A DNA stretch of 24,449 nucleotides from UBA2882 sp964619485 (GTDB taxonomy: Bacteria > Bacillota > Clostridia > Lachnospirales > Lachnospiraceae), in the NCBI GenBank assembly GCA_964619485.1, contig CAZUCI010000047.1, positions 1 through 24,449 of the forward strand, read 5' to 3'. Position 1 is the stretch's first letter, and the number at the start of each line of letters is the position of its first letter. Under the pieces are notes generated by a model. It was not told the origin of the DNA, searched no databases, and saw only the letters and a program-made list of their open reading frames with translations. Below are positions 15,267 through 21,777 of the stretch, piece after piece. A program made the position numbers and the translations under genes.

Positions 15267-15441
15267 CATAATTTTTCGAATCTGGGGATAGTAGAGTCAG
15301 TTGATGTAGTCAAAGAAGATTTGGAATTAAAACGATCAAGTCATAAAAGGGCTTTACAGAATGAAGAATTGTTAAAAGTGATTTCAGAGAGTAAATAGAA
15401 GTTATGAAGAGATTTTAGAAAAACAAAATGTTAACATATAG
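15267..15441 (+). pseudogene. Possible decayed gene fragment
   Basis: An open stretch without a usable start encodes a charged helical sequence (KEDLELKRSSHKRALQNEEL then LKVISESK, stop near 15400). A +1 frame change continues it as SYEEILEKQNVNI with a stop at 15439-15441. This looks like the C-terminal end of a coiled-coil protein broken by a frameshift. The parent family is not identified. The rest of the gap between 15255 and 15618 holds the toxin control region. Confidence 0.3.
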
Positions 15442-15461
15442 ATAATTATGCAAAATATGTT

Positions 15462-15475
15462 CGAACAAAAGTTCG
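15462..15475. promoter_or_regulatory. LexA (SOS) box upstream of the small toxin gene
   Basis: CGAAC-AAAA-GTTCG is a perfect 14-base palindrome with both half-sites of the Gram-positive SOS box. It lies 8 bases upstream of a TTGAAA -35 candidate for the toxin transcript. Confidence 0.7.
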
Positions 15476-15483
15476 CTTCTGTA

Positions 15484-15517
15484 TTGAAATTTACTATCTG
15501 CGATGATATGCTATAAA
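15484..15517 (+). promoter_or_regulatory. Promoter of the small toxin gene
   Basis: TTGAAA (15484-15489), 17 bases, TATGCT (15507-15512) with TGA in front. An overlapping alternative is TGC-TATAAA at 15509-15517 with TTTACT at 15490-15495. Either start gives a leader of about 95-100 bases. Confidence 0.5.
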
Positions 15518-15558
15518 TGCATCTTTTGATGCAGAGAAGCACCCATGACAGGTGGTAG

Positions 15559-15608
15559 CCTCCCGAGCCATATTACTCGACGAAAGTCGTAGTCTTAAGG
15601 AAGGGAGG
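15559..15608 (+). promoter_or_regulatory. Toxin leader that can sequester its own ribosome binding site
   Basis: CCTCCC (15559-15564) is complementary to the Shine-Dalgarno GGGAGG (15603-15608). Between them a hairpin with a GAAA tetraloop (15575-15581 with 15586-15593) would bring the two together. Confidence 0.6.
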
Positions 15609-15617
15609 TGCGTACAT

Positions 15618-15737
15618 ATGACGGCTTTCGAAATTATTTCGATTTTCATAGGGATATTGAGCTTGCTCATAACCTTTGGTAGCTTGATTGTTGCGTTTCT
15701 GAACTTCCTCGACAAGAGAAACGGTAAGAGAAAATAA
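15618..15737 (+). CDS. Hol-Tox-like small membrane toxin peptide (type I toxin candidate)
   Basis: A 39-residue hydrophobic peptide: one membrane helix at about residues 5-31 (start MTAFEIISIFIGILS, then LIVAFLNFL) and a basic tail DKRNGKRK. This is the build of Firmicute putative holin-like toxins (Hol-Tox, the TxpA/BsrG type), which damage the membrane and are silenced by an antisense RNA. GGGAGGTG at 15603-15610 lies 7 bases before the ATG at 15618. An in-frame extension to 15552 would run through the structured leader and is not supported. It has its own promoter, an SOS box, a terminator and an opposing antisense RNA unit at the 3' end. Alternatives are a regulatory small membrane protein or a phage-derived holin remnant. 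Toxicity is inferred from family and layout. Confidence 0.78.
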   Translation: MTAFEIISIFIGILSLLITFGSLIVAFLNFLDKRNGKRK

Positions 15738-15770
15738 AAATGCCTATCCTGTCTGACCCACAGGATAGGC
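15731..15770 (-). terminator. Terminator of the antisense RNA
   Basis: An 11-bp perfect stem (15742-15752 with 15760-15770), loop of 7, is followed on the minus strand by ATTTTTATTTT. On the plus strand it is followed by GGTGTTC, so it works only in the minus direction. Confidence 0.8.
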
Positions 15771-15834
15771 GGTGTTCATAAGAACATATAAACGATATCT
15801 CGGGAGCATCCACTTTGGAGTGGGTGCTTTTTGT
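15732..15834 (-). ncRNA. Candidate antisense antitoxin RNA
   Basis: A predicted minus-strand transcript of about 100 nt runs from a start near 15834 to a terminator whose T-run ends near 15732. It is complementary to the toxin 3' UTR, including the toxin terminator, and stops at the toxin stop codon. It contains two hairpins (15828-15805 and 15770-15742). The layout matches 3'-overlapping type I antitoxins such as RatA, SR4 and SR5. Predicted from promoter and terminator only. Confidence 0.65.
15805..15832 (+). terminator. Terminator of the toxin mRNA
   Basis: A 10-bp stem (15805-15814 with 15819-15828, one G-T pair), loop TTGG, then TTTT. Confidence 0.85.
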
Positions 15835-15840
15835 ATGTTT

Positions 15841-15869
15841 AATATAACATCAATCTATGAAATATTCAA
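15841..15869 (-). promoter_or_regulatory. Promoter of the antisense RNA
   Basis: Minus-strand TTGAAT (15864-15869), exactly 17 bases, TATATT (15841-15846) with TGT in front (extended -10). It points into the toxin 3' UTR. Confidence 0.7.
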
Positions 15870-15973
15870 TGCTTTCTTTGAATCTAAGTTAGCTCTAAGT
15901 ATTATTATTACAAACATAATTTAAAAAAATTCTTGATACTTAAAACATTTTGAACTGATTTTAGGCAAAAACA

Positions 15974-16004
15974 AAAGCCTCGAACTCAATGAATTCAAGG
16001 CTTT
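15974..16004 (-). terminator. Terminator of the tRNA-Leu pair
   Basis: On the minus strand a 14-bp stem (16004-15991 with 15987-15974, two G-T pairs) is followed by TGTTTTTG. It lies 18 bases after the tRNA 3' end. Confidence 0.8.
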
Positions 16005-16021
16005 CAGTCAAATTTCAGTAA

Positions 16022-16106
16022 TGCGGAAGATGGGACTTGAACCCACACGCTCGCAATGAGCACAAGATCCTTAGTCTTGCTCGTCTGCCAGTTCCGACAC
16101 TTCCGC
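16022..16106 (-). tRNA. tRNA-Leu (anticodon AAG)
   Basis: Class II tRNA of 85 bases. Acceptor stem GCGGAAG with CTTCCGC, discriminator A, anticodon stem CAAGA/TCTTG with loop CTAAGGA, so the anticodon is AAG. It has a variable arm with stem GCTC/GAGC and a T-loop TTCAAGT. CCA is not encoded. A34 is rare outside tRNA-Arg in bacteria and would need deamination to inosine to read CUC as well as CUU. It follows tRNA-Leu(CAG) by 23 bases in the same transcript. Confidence 0.93.
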
Positions 16107-16129
16107 GCATGCTGTATTTGATAAGGTGA

Positions 16130-16213
16130 TGCAGGAAAAGGGACTTGAACCCTCACGATATTGCTATCACAGGCACCTGAAGCCTGCGCGTCTGCCAATT
16201 CCGCCATTCCTGC
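16130..16213 (-). tRNA. tRNA-Leu (anticodon CAG)
   Basis: Class II tRNA of 84 bases. Acceptor GCAGGAA with TTCCTGC, discriminator A, anticodon stem CAGGC/GCCTG with loop TTCAGGT, so the anticodon is CAG, reading CUG. The variable arm is GATA/TATC and the T-loop TTCAAGT. CCA is not encoded. It is the first gene of the two-tRNA unit. Confidence 0.95.
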
Positions 16214-16224
16214 ACGCAAGTGAT

Positions 16225-16253
16225 ATTCTATCTTTTTTTTGTGAATCTGTCAA
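16225..16253 (-). promoter_or_regulatory. Promoter of the tRNA-Leu pair
   Basis: Minus-strand consensus TTGACA (16248-16253), exactly 17 bases, TAGAAT (16225-16230), 11 bases before the first tRNA. Confidence 0.85.
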
Positions 16254-16312
16254 GACCAAAAATAAAAAAATGAAAAGTTTTGAAAAGTGAAATTTATCAA
16301 AAGAATGTGAAG

Positions 16313-16341
16313 TGTTGTGAGGCTACAATACTTGATATAAT
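16313..16341 (+). promoter_or_regulatory. Promoter of the hybrid kinase gene
   Basis: Perfect TATAAT at 16336-16341 with TGA in front (extended -10). TGTTGT at 16313-16318 is at 17-base spacing but is a poor -35. Confidence 0.55.
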
Positions 16342-16402
16342 GCATCTTAAGGAATATAATTAAGTATTAACGTTGTGCTGTCAATTCACAGAGGGAAAAT
16401 CA

Positions 16403-18832
16403 ATGGAAAAATACAGAATGCAGGATAAGAATGATCAGGAAATGGAGGGGCGCAAATTGCTGTCAGATCTGTTCCCAGGTGGAGTGGTGGGCGCCTACCT
16501 TGAAGACAATTTTCCGTTTCTCTTTATTAATGAAAGAATGCTGCAATATCTCGGCTACGACAGTGAGCAGGAGTTTGTTGAGCAGGTGCAGGGGTTTGTG
16601 GGAAATGCAATTTTCGAGGAAGACCGTGCAATGGTTGAGGATGAGACCAGAGAGCAGCTTGAACGCTTGGGTGAGTATCACATAGAATACCGTATGATTA
16701 AAAAAGATGGCTCTTTAATCTGGGTCAGAGATATCGGACGGAAGGGAACAGATGCAGATGGAAGGGAAATTGTAAACTGCATCTACTTTGATATTACCCA
16801 GGAGCATGAGAAACAGGAAGAGCTTCAGAGAAGATATGAGGAGCAGGTGGCATACAGCCGCATGCTTTCCACAACCTCTCTGGCTTCCTCCATGGTGAAT
16901 CTCACCAAAAACTGCATCACACTTCAGGATACGGAGCATGAAGGCATCATGACTGTCATTACCCAGGAAACCCCACAGCAGGGATTTGAATCCATGTATC
17001 CTCATATCCCGGATGAAGATATAAGGCGGAAATATGCCTCTGTTTTTAATACGGAAATTATAAAAAAGGACTTTAATAACGGAATTACAAGTAAAAAAGT
17101 TGTCCATCCCTATGACAGCTTTGATTACTGGATGGAATCCAAATACAATGCAGTTATTAATCCAAGAAACGGGGATTTGGAGGTATATTGTTTTGCCAGG
17201 GATGTGACCAATGAGGTTCGTCAGGAGGATGTGGCCAGAACACTGATGAACCATGAATACGAAGAGGTTGTTATCATCAATGCGGAAACCGGAGAACCGC
17301 TCTCCCTGGTTGATACTGGAAAATCCCTGATTTTCAATGAGCAGAAGCTGGCGGGAGATTACAATGTTGGGCTGGATCATTATTTTATGAAATATTGTGC
17401 AGACGAAGACCCGAAGAGTGTAGCCGAAGCGCTTTCCCTGAAACGAGTGAATGAACAGCTGCAGAAGCAGGATATTTATACGGTTTTCTATTCCCGCTTT
17501 GACAGTGAAGGACAGATTGCAAGAAAACGTGCTTCCTATGCATATCTGAACAAATATCACAACAGTATCCTCTGTACGGTACAGGACAATACGCAGGAGT
17601 TTAAAAATGAGACAGAGCAGAGGAAAAAGCTGCAGAGCGCACTGGAGGCTGCACAGAGGGCGACCAAGGCAAAAAGTGACTTTCTTGCCCGTATGAGCCA
17701 CGATTTAAGAACGCCGATGAATGCAATTTTAGGATTGGCGGCATTGACTATGGATGATGCGGCAGATGCAGAAAAGGTAAGAGAGAATATGACCAAAATG
17801 CGCCAGGCCAGCGATTTTATGATTGGTCTGGTCAATGATATTCTGGATCTGGTTAAGGTGGAGGAGGGTTCTGTATCGTTGAATATGGAACCATATTCCT
17901 ACAAAGAATTTCTGCTTAATATGAAAACGATGTTTCAGCCACAGTGTGATGCAAAGGGGATTCAGATTCAGTTTGCAGAGGCACAGCTGAATCCTGTTGG
18001 TCTGACAGATAAAATGCGAATCAATCAGATCTTTTTCAATATTTTTTCAAATGCAGTAAAGTATACGCCTACGGGAGGCAGTATCAGCTGCTGTGTTCAG
18101 AATATGAGAAAAGAAGGAAAACGCATTTTCGGAGATTATGTGATTAAAGATACCGGAATCGGTATGTCTGAGGAATTCCAGAAGCACCTGTTTGAGCCTT
18201 TTGTGCAGGAGGATAGCAAGGTAACTCCGGAGCTCCAGGGAAGTGGGCTTGGTCTCAGTATCACCAAGCATCTGGTGGAGCTTATGGGCGGAGAGCTTAT
18301 GATTCACAGTAAAAAGGGCGAGGGAACAACAGTTATTGTGCGGATGTCCTTTGAACTGATTTCGGAGAATGCAAGAGAGCAGATTAAAGCCGGGGAACAG
18401 AAGCAGGATGAACAGTTTCTGTTGGGAAAGAAGGTACTTTTAGTAGAGGACCACCCACTGAATGCGCAGATTGCAAGGAATCTGCTGGAAAAGAAGAAAA
18501 TGATAGTTGTTTATGCAGAAAATGGACAGGCAGCAGTAGATAAATTCAGTGCATCTGAGGTTGGAACATTTGACGCGGTATTGATGGATATTCGTATGCC
18601 GCAGATGAATGGCCTGGATGCTGCCAGAACCATCCGTGGGCTGGCTCGCCCGGATGCTTTAAGGGTACCGATTATAGCGATGACAGCCAATGCCTATGAT
18701 GAGGATATCAGAGAGGCTCTGGCCTCGGGAATGAATGAACATCTGACCAAGCCAATTGAACCGGAGGTGTTGTACCGGACACTGGAAAAGTATTTGAAAT
18801 TGCCAAAAAACCCAAAAAGTTGTATTATGTAA
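16403..18832 (+). CDS. PAS-containing hybrid sensor histidine kinase / response regulator
   Basis: Cytosolic hybrid two-component kinase of 809 residues with no membrane segment. Order: PAS/PAC (about 20-145, with KKDGSLIWVRDIGR and FDITQEHEK), two further PAS-like regions (about 170-280, ending CFARDVTNE, and 290-410, ending CTVQDNTQEF), a coiled linker, HisKA with His433 in MSHDLRTPMNAILG, HATPase with N box NIFSNAVKYTPTGG, G1 DTGIGM and G2 GSGLGLS (about 540-620), then a receiver domain (about 670-795) with phosphoacceptor Asp729 in VLMDIRMP and the conserved Lys in TKPIEPE. The ATG at 16403 is chosen for GAGGG 7 bases upstream; an in-frame TTG at 16373 lacks one. There is no DNA-binding output domain, so the target is unknown. 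It follows its own promoter. Confidence 0.9.
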   Translation: MEKYRMQDKNDQEMEGRKLLSDLFPGGVVGAYLEDNFPFLFINERMLQYLGYDSEQEFVEQVQGFVGNAIFEEDRAMVEDETREQLERLGEYHIEYRMIKKDGSLIWVRDIGRKGTDADGREIVNCIYFDITQEHEKQEELQRRYEEQVAYSRMLSTTSLASSMVNLTKNCITLQDTEHEGIMTVITQETPQQGFESMYPHIPDEDIRRKYASVFNTEIIKKDFNNGITSKKVVHPYDSFDYWMESKYNAVINPRNGDLEVYCFARDVTNEVRQEDVARTLMNHEYEEVVIINAETGEPLSLVDTGKSLIFNEQKLAGDYNVGLDHYFMKYCADEDPKSVAEALSLKRVNEQLQKQDIYTVFYSRFDSEGQIARKRASYAYLNKYHNSILCTVQDNTQEFKNETEQRKKLQSALEAAQRATKAKSDFLARMSHDLRTPMNAILGLAALTMDDAADAEKVRENMTKMRQASDFMIGLVNDILDLVKVEEGSVSLNMEPYSYKEFLLNMKTMFQPQCDAKGIQIQFAEAQLNPVGLTDKMRINQIFFNIFSNAVKYTPTGGSISCCVQNMRKEGKRIFGDYVIKDTGIGMSEEFQKHLFEPFVQEDSKVTPELQGSGLGLSITKHLVELMGGELMIHSKKGEGTTVIVRMSFELISENAREQIKAGEQKQDEQFLLGKKVLLVEDHPLNAQIARNLLEKKKMIVVYAENGQAAVDKFSASEVGTFDAVLMDIRMPQMNGLDAARTIRGLARPDALRVPIIAMTANAYDEDIREALASGMNEHLTKPIEPEVLYRTLEKYLKLPKNPKSCIM

Positions 18833-18884
18833 TGACATAGCGTTAAAATTATGTCCCATCCAGATGGGTAAGAGGAGAGATTTT

Positions 18885-20036
18885 ATGAAGAAGAGAACCA
18901 TTGCAATTTTATCATTACTAATGGCTTGCTTTTTGGCAGCTTGTGGAGAAGCAGAAACAACCGAAAATACGGAGACCGTAAAAGAAGAAGTACAGGCAGC
19001 AGAACCTGTTGATGCTGTCATTTATTATGGAAATGCACAGGCGGATGGATTTGAAACCAAAACTGTGGCAATAGAGGGACTTAGTGCAGAGAATCTCATT
19101 GAAGAGCTTGGAAAAGTGAATGTGGTATCTCTGGATACGGAAGTGAGTGCTTTTACGCAGGAGGGAGACAAGCTTAGTCTGGATCTTTCCAAAGAATTTG
19201 AAGAGTATGTTTCCATGATGGGAACCAGCGGCGAATATGTGGTCATTGGAAGTCTGGTAGATACCTTCCTGACTGCCTATGATGCACAGAGTATTCAGCT
19301 TACTGTAAATGGTGGCAAAACACTGGAGACGGGACATGCTTCCTATGATAAACCACAGTTTTTTTATGAGTGGGAGGAACAGGAAACAGAGGAGGTTTCT
19401 GAAAACAGTGAGGAGCCTTTGAGCTATCGACTGATGGATGAAGGATATACGGAGAACGGCTTTTCCATTTATTATCCACAGTTCAAGGATATTCCGGATG
19501 AAGCATTGCAGGCAAAATGGAATGATGCAATCAAAGCGGTTGTTCTTGCGGATGTGGATACACCACAGGAGGCAGAGCAGTGGGAAAGCTATTCCATTGA
19601 TTATAAAATAGGAACCTGTGATACTGAAATTGTTTCCTATGTTTTTACATGTACCAGTAAGGCAAAGGACGCTTCTGAGGAAACGGTTTCAAGCTTTGCA
19701 CTGACCTTTGATATGGTAAACCGCAAAAATGTCCGGTTAAGTGACTGGGTGGAATCAGAGGAGATTGCAGACAAGCTGGCAGAAGAAGGAGATTATAAAA
19801 TCTCAGGCAGCAATGTGGACAGAGAAGCCTTCGATGAATTTTATAAAGCAGACAGACCAACCAGACAGGAGTATGCAGATTCCTTTGCAGAATATGATTA
19901 TGATTTGGAGTATCCAGATCAGATTCCGGAAGGATACAGCTATATTATGGATGATAAGCTTATTGTGATTGTTAAGCTTCCGGAGGAGCTTGGAGCAGGA
20001 ACAGCAGAAATTGATGCCGGTGTGAAGGTGAGGTAA
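18885..20036 (+). CDS. GerMN-domain lipoprotein
   Basis: A 383-residue lipoprotein: a signal peptide ending in the lipobox LAAC with Cys20, then an acidic linker (residues 21-42). Residues about 45-150 fit a GerMN domain (LSLDLSKEF, GEYVVIGSLVDTFLTAY, IQLTVNGG), a domain named from spore germination protein GerM but widespread in Firmicute cell-surface lipoproteins. The remainder (about 165-383) resembles the DUF4163/DUF3298-type module seen in PdaC and RsiV-like proteins; this second call is weaker. The ATG at 18885 is chosen because AGAGGAGAG lies just upstream and it starts the signal peptide; an in-frame ATG at 18864 would add seven residues. The next gene starts 3 bases after its stop, so they are likely co-translated. 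Confidence 0.75.
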   Translation: MKKRTIAILSLLMACFLAACGEAETTENTETVKEEVQAAEPVDAVIYYGNAQADGFETKTVAIEGLSAENLIEELGKVNVVSLDTEVSAFTQEGDKLSLDLSKEFEEYVSMMGTSGEYVVIGSLVDTFLTAYDAQSIQLTVNGGKTLETGHASYDKPQFFYEWEEQETEEVSENSEEPLSYRLMDEGYTENGFSIYYPQFKDIPDEALQAKWNDAIKAVVLADVDTPQEAEQWESYSIDYKIGTCDTEIVSYVFTCTSKAKDASEETVSSFALTFDMVNRKNVRLSDWVESEEIADKLAEEGDYKISGSNVDREAFDEFYKADRPTRQEYADSFAEYDYDLEYPDQIPEGYSYIMDDKLIVIVKLPEELGAGTAEIDAGVKVR

Positions 20037-20039
20037 ATC

Positions 20040-20672
20040 ATGGCAGAGGTAAGTGAAACGGAACAGTTGATTTTTGATATTGCACAGTTTGAGTGGAAAT
20101 TATTTCAGAGAGTAAACAATACCGGGGGAAGAGCGTCCTGCCAGGATAATCCCAACACCTTTTTCAAGATGAGAATGAGTCAGTGGATGATTTATCCCAG
20201 GGAGATTCTGGAGAGCTATTGGAAGGATTTGAATGATGCCTGGAACGAGGGCAGAAATCTGATTTTTGAAAAGTACGGTTTTATGATGGAAACTACATAT
20301 CCGGATGAATATGAAAAAATCCTGCCACACTTACCAAAAGTATCAGAGGAGGCAGCAGCCATTATCGATGAGCTTGCGGCGCTTCATATTAAGTGGGACC
20401 GTGAAGTGATGGAGCAGTATCCGCATATCCGCTCCAATGGCAGAGTGCTTCGAAGCAGCGAGGATGGGGTGTTGACAGGATCTTCGTCAGAGAGCTATTT
20501 AAAAGGAGAATACCGCACGTATTCTCAAAAGACCCTGAAGCTCATCTGGAAATTTGCCAAAGAAGCAGACGAAAAGGGAGAGAATCTTCTGAAGAATATT
20601 GTCGAAAATGAAACCAGATTTTATGGATATGCCTCTTTGGAGGAAGCAGAAGAAAAGCATAAAAATTTATAA
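20040..20672 (+). CDS. DUF4125 family protein
   Basis: A 210-residue soluble protein of the DUF4125 type, function unknown. Typical features are FEWKLFQRVNNTGGRASCQDN in the first 40 residues, MRMSQW (44-49), a Ser-Tyr-x-x-Asp-Leu segment and GRNLIFEKYGFMMETTYP (about 71-88). It is mostly helical by composition, with charged residues, and has no signal peptide. Its ATG follows the lipoprotein stop by 3 bases, so it probably relies on coupling; a GAGGTAAGTG-like site inside its own early codons is not informative. No promoter separates it from the upstream gene. Confidence 0.75.
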   Translation: MAEVSETEQLIFDIAQFEWKLFQRVNNTGGRASCQDNPNTFFKMRMSQWMIYPREILESYWKDLNDAWNEGRNLIFEKYGFMMETTYPDEYEKILPHLPKVSEEAAAIIDELAALHIKWDREVMEQYPHIRSNGRVLRSSEDGVLTGSSSESYLKGEYRTYSQKTLKLIWKFAKEADEKGENLLKNIVENETRFYGYASLEEAEEKHKNL

Positions 20673-20757
20673 AAAAGGAAATTGTGTCATTTCGCAGAAT
20701 AATAAGAATAGATGCGTATTAACCGTTTATGGATAAAATCCTTGAGGAACAAGCAAT

Positions 20758-21765
20758 ATGACAATCAGAGAAAATCTGGAGAACTGGGAATGTGTCTATC
20801 TGAGTCCTTATGCGTGCTTAAGCAAAAACAGCAAGGGTCGTGCAAAAGAAGAGGAACAGTGTGATATCCGCCCGGTGTTTCAAAGAGACAGAGATCGTAT
20901 TATTCACAGTAAATCCTTTCGAAGATTAAAGGATAAGACACAGGTGTTTCTGACGCCTGACGGGGATCACTACAGAACCCGTCTGACTCATACACTGGAG
21001 GTTTCGCAGAATGCAAGAACAATAGCCAAAGCGCTGCAGCTCAATGAGGATCTGGTGGAGGCGATTGCACTTGGTCATGATCTTGGTCACACGCCCTTTG
21101 GCCATGCCGGCGAGCGTGCATTGGATCGGGTTTGTCCTTTTGGCTTTGTTCACAGCGAGCAGAGTGTACGAACAGTAGAGGTTCTGGAAAAGGATGGACA
21201 GGGACTGAACCTGACCTTTGAGGTGTGTGATGGAATCAGGAATCATCAGACCTCCTGTACTCCGGCCACCCTGGAAGGGAAAATTGTGCGCCTCTCGGAT
21301 AAGATTGCATATATTCACCATGATATGGATGACGCAATACGTGCACATATTTTAAAGGATGAGGATGTTCCAAAGAGTATCGGAGCTGTAATCGGATATT
21401 CTTTGTCTGAAAGACTGGACAGCTTTATTCATGATATTGTAACAAACAGTCAGGGAAAGAATGATATTATCATGTCGGAACCTGTCGCGGCAGCAATGAA
21501 GGAAATGCGCGCTTTTATGTTTGAAAGTGTGTATAAAAATCCAATTGCCAAGTCGGAAGAGGGTAAGGCTGAAATGCTGGTTGAGGCATTGTATGAACAT
21601 TACCTGAAGAATCTGGATCAGCTTCCGGAGGACATGCTTCAGATTATGGAGCGGGATCAGACACCGAAGGAGCAGATTGTCTGCGATTACATAGGTGCGA
21701 TGACAGATCGTTTTGCCATTGCCCAATATGAGGAACTGTTTATACCAAAAACCTGGCATGGCTGA
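20758..21765 (+). CDS. dgt: Deoxyguanosinetriphosphate triphosphohydrolase-like HD protein
   Basis: HD-domain dNTP triphosphohydrolase, which cleaves dNTPs to nucleosides and tripolyphosphate. The 335-residue protein has the metal-binding His78 (RLTHTLEV), the HD pair His107-Asp108 in GHDLGHTPFGH with His111 and His116, and a later Asp in LSDKIAYIHHD. The RSKSFRRLKDKTQVF-type segment at about 49-64 is typical of the short Dgt-like branch. GAGG lies before the ATG. It sits 12 bases upstream of dnaG, as in many Lachnospiraceae-type genomes, linking nucleotide pools to priming. No strong promoter is visible in the 85-base gap upstream. Confidence 0.9.
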   Translation: MTIRENLENWECVYLSPYACLSKNSKGRAKEEEQCDIRPVFQRDRDRIIHSKSFRRLKDKTQVFLTPDGDHYRTRLTHTLEVSQNARTIAKALQLNEDLVEAIALGHDLGHTPFGHAGERALDRVCPFGFVHSEQSVRTVEVLEKDGQGLNLTFEVCDGIRNHQTSCTPATLEGKIVRLSDKIAYIHHDMDDAIRAHILKDEDVPKSIGAVIGYSLSERLDSFIHDIVTNSQGKNDIIMSEPVAAAMKEMRAFMFESVYKNPIAKSEEGKAEMLVEALYEHYLKNLDQLPEDMLQIMERDQTPKEQIVCDYIGAMTDRFAIAQYEELFIPKTWHG

Positions 21766-21777
21766 TGGAGAGGGAAT

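Larger units (their letters stand above)
15537..15829. repeat. 31-nt imperfect inverted repeats around the toxin locus
   Basis: 15537-15567 and 15799-15829 are both 31 bases and complementary at their outer and inner ends: AAGCACCCA (15537-15545) with TGGGTGCTT (15821-15829), and CTCCCGAG (15560-15567) with CTCGGGAG (15799-15806). The central 14 bases match only partly. In RNA the two ends of the toxin mRNA could pair. Confidence 0.75.

Noticed and set aside
15494..15715. Minus-strand open frame opposite the toxin gene
   Set aside because: Overlaps leader structure and toxin codons; no ribosome binding site. The antisense RNA proposed here ends before it.
16004..16219. Minus-strand open frame of 71 codons
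   Set aside because: It is a translation of the two tRNA-Leu genes.
16715..17701. Long minus-strand open frame (328 codons) opposite the hybrid kinase
   Set aside because: It is antisense to a well-conserved kinase, has no family resemblance and no convincing ribosome binding site; a codon-bias shadow.
18855..18868. CCCAT/ATGGG hairpin between the kinase and the lipoprotein gene
   Set aside because: Five base pairs and no T-run; not a terminator.
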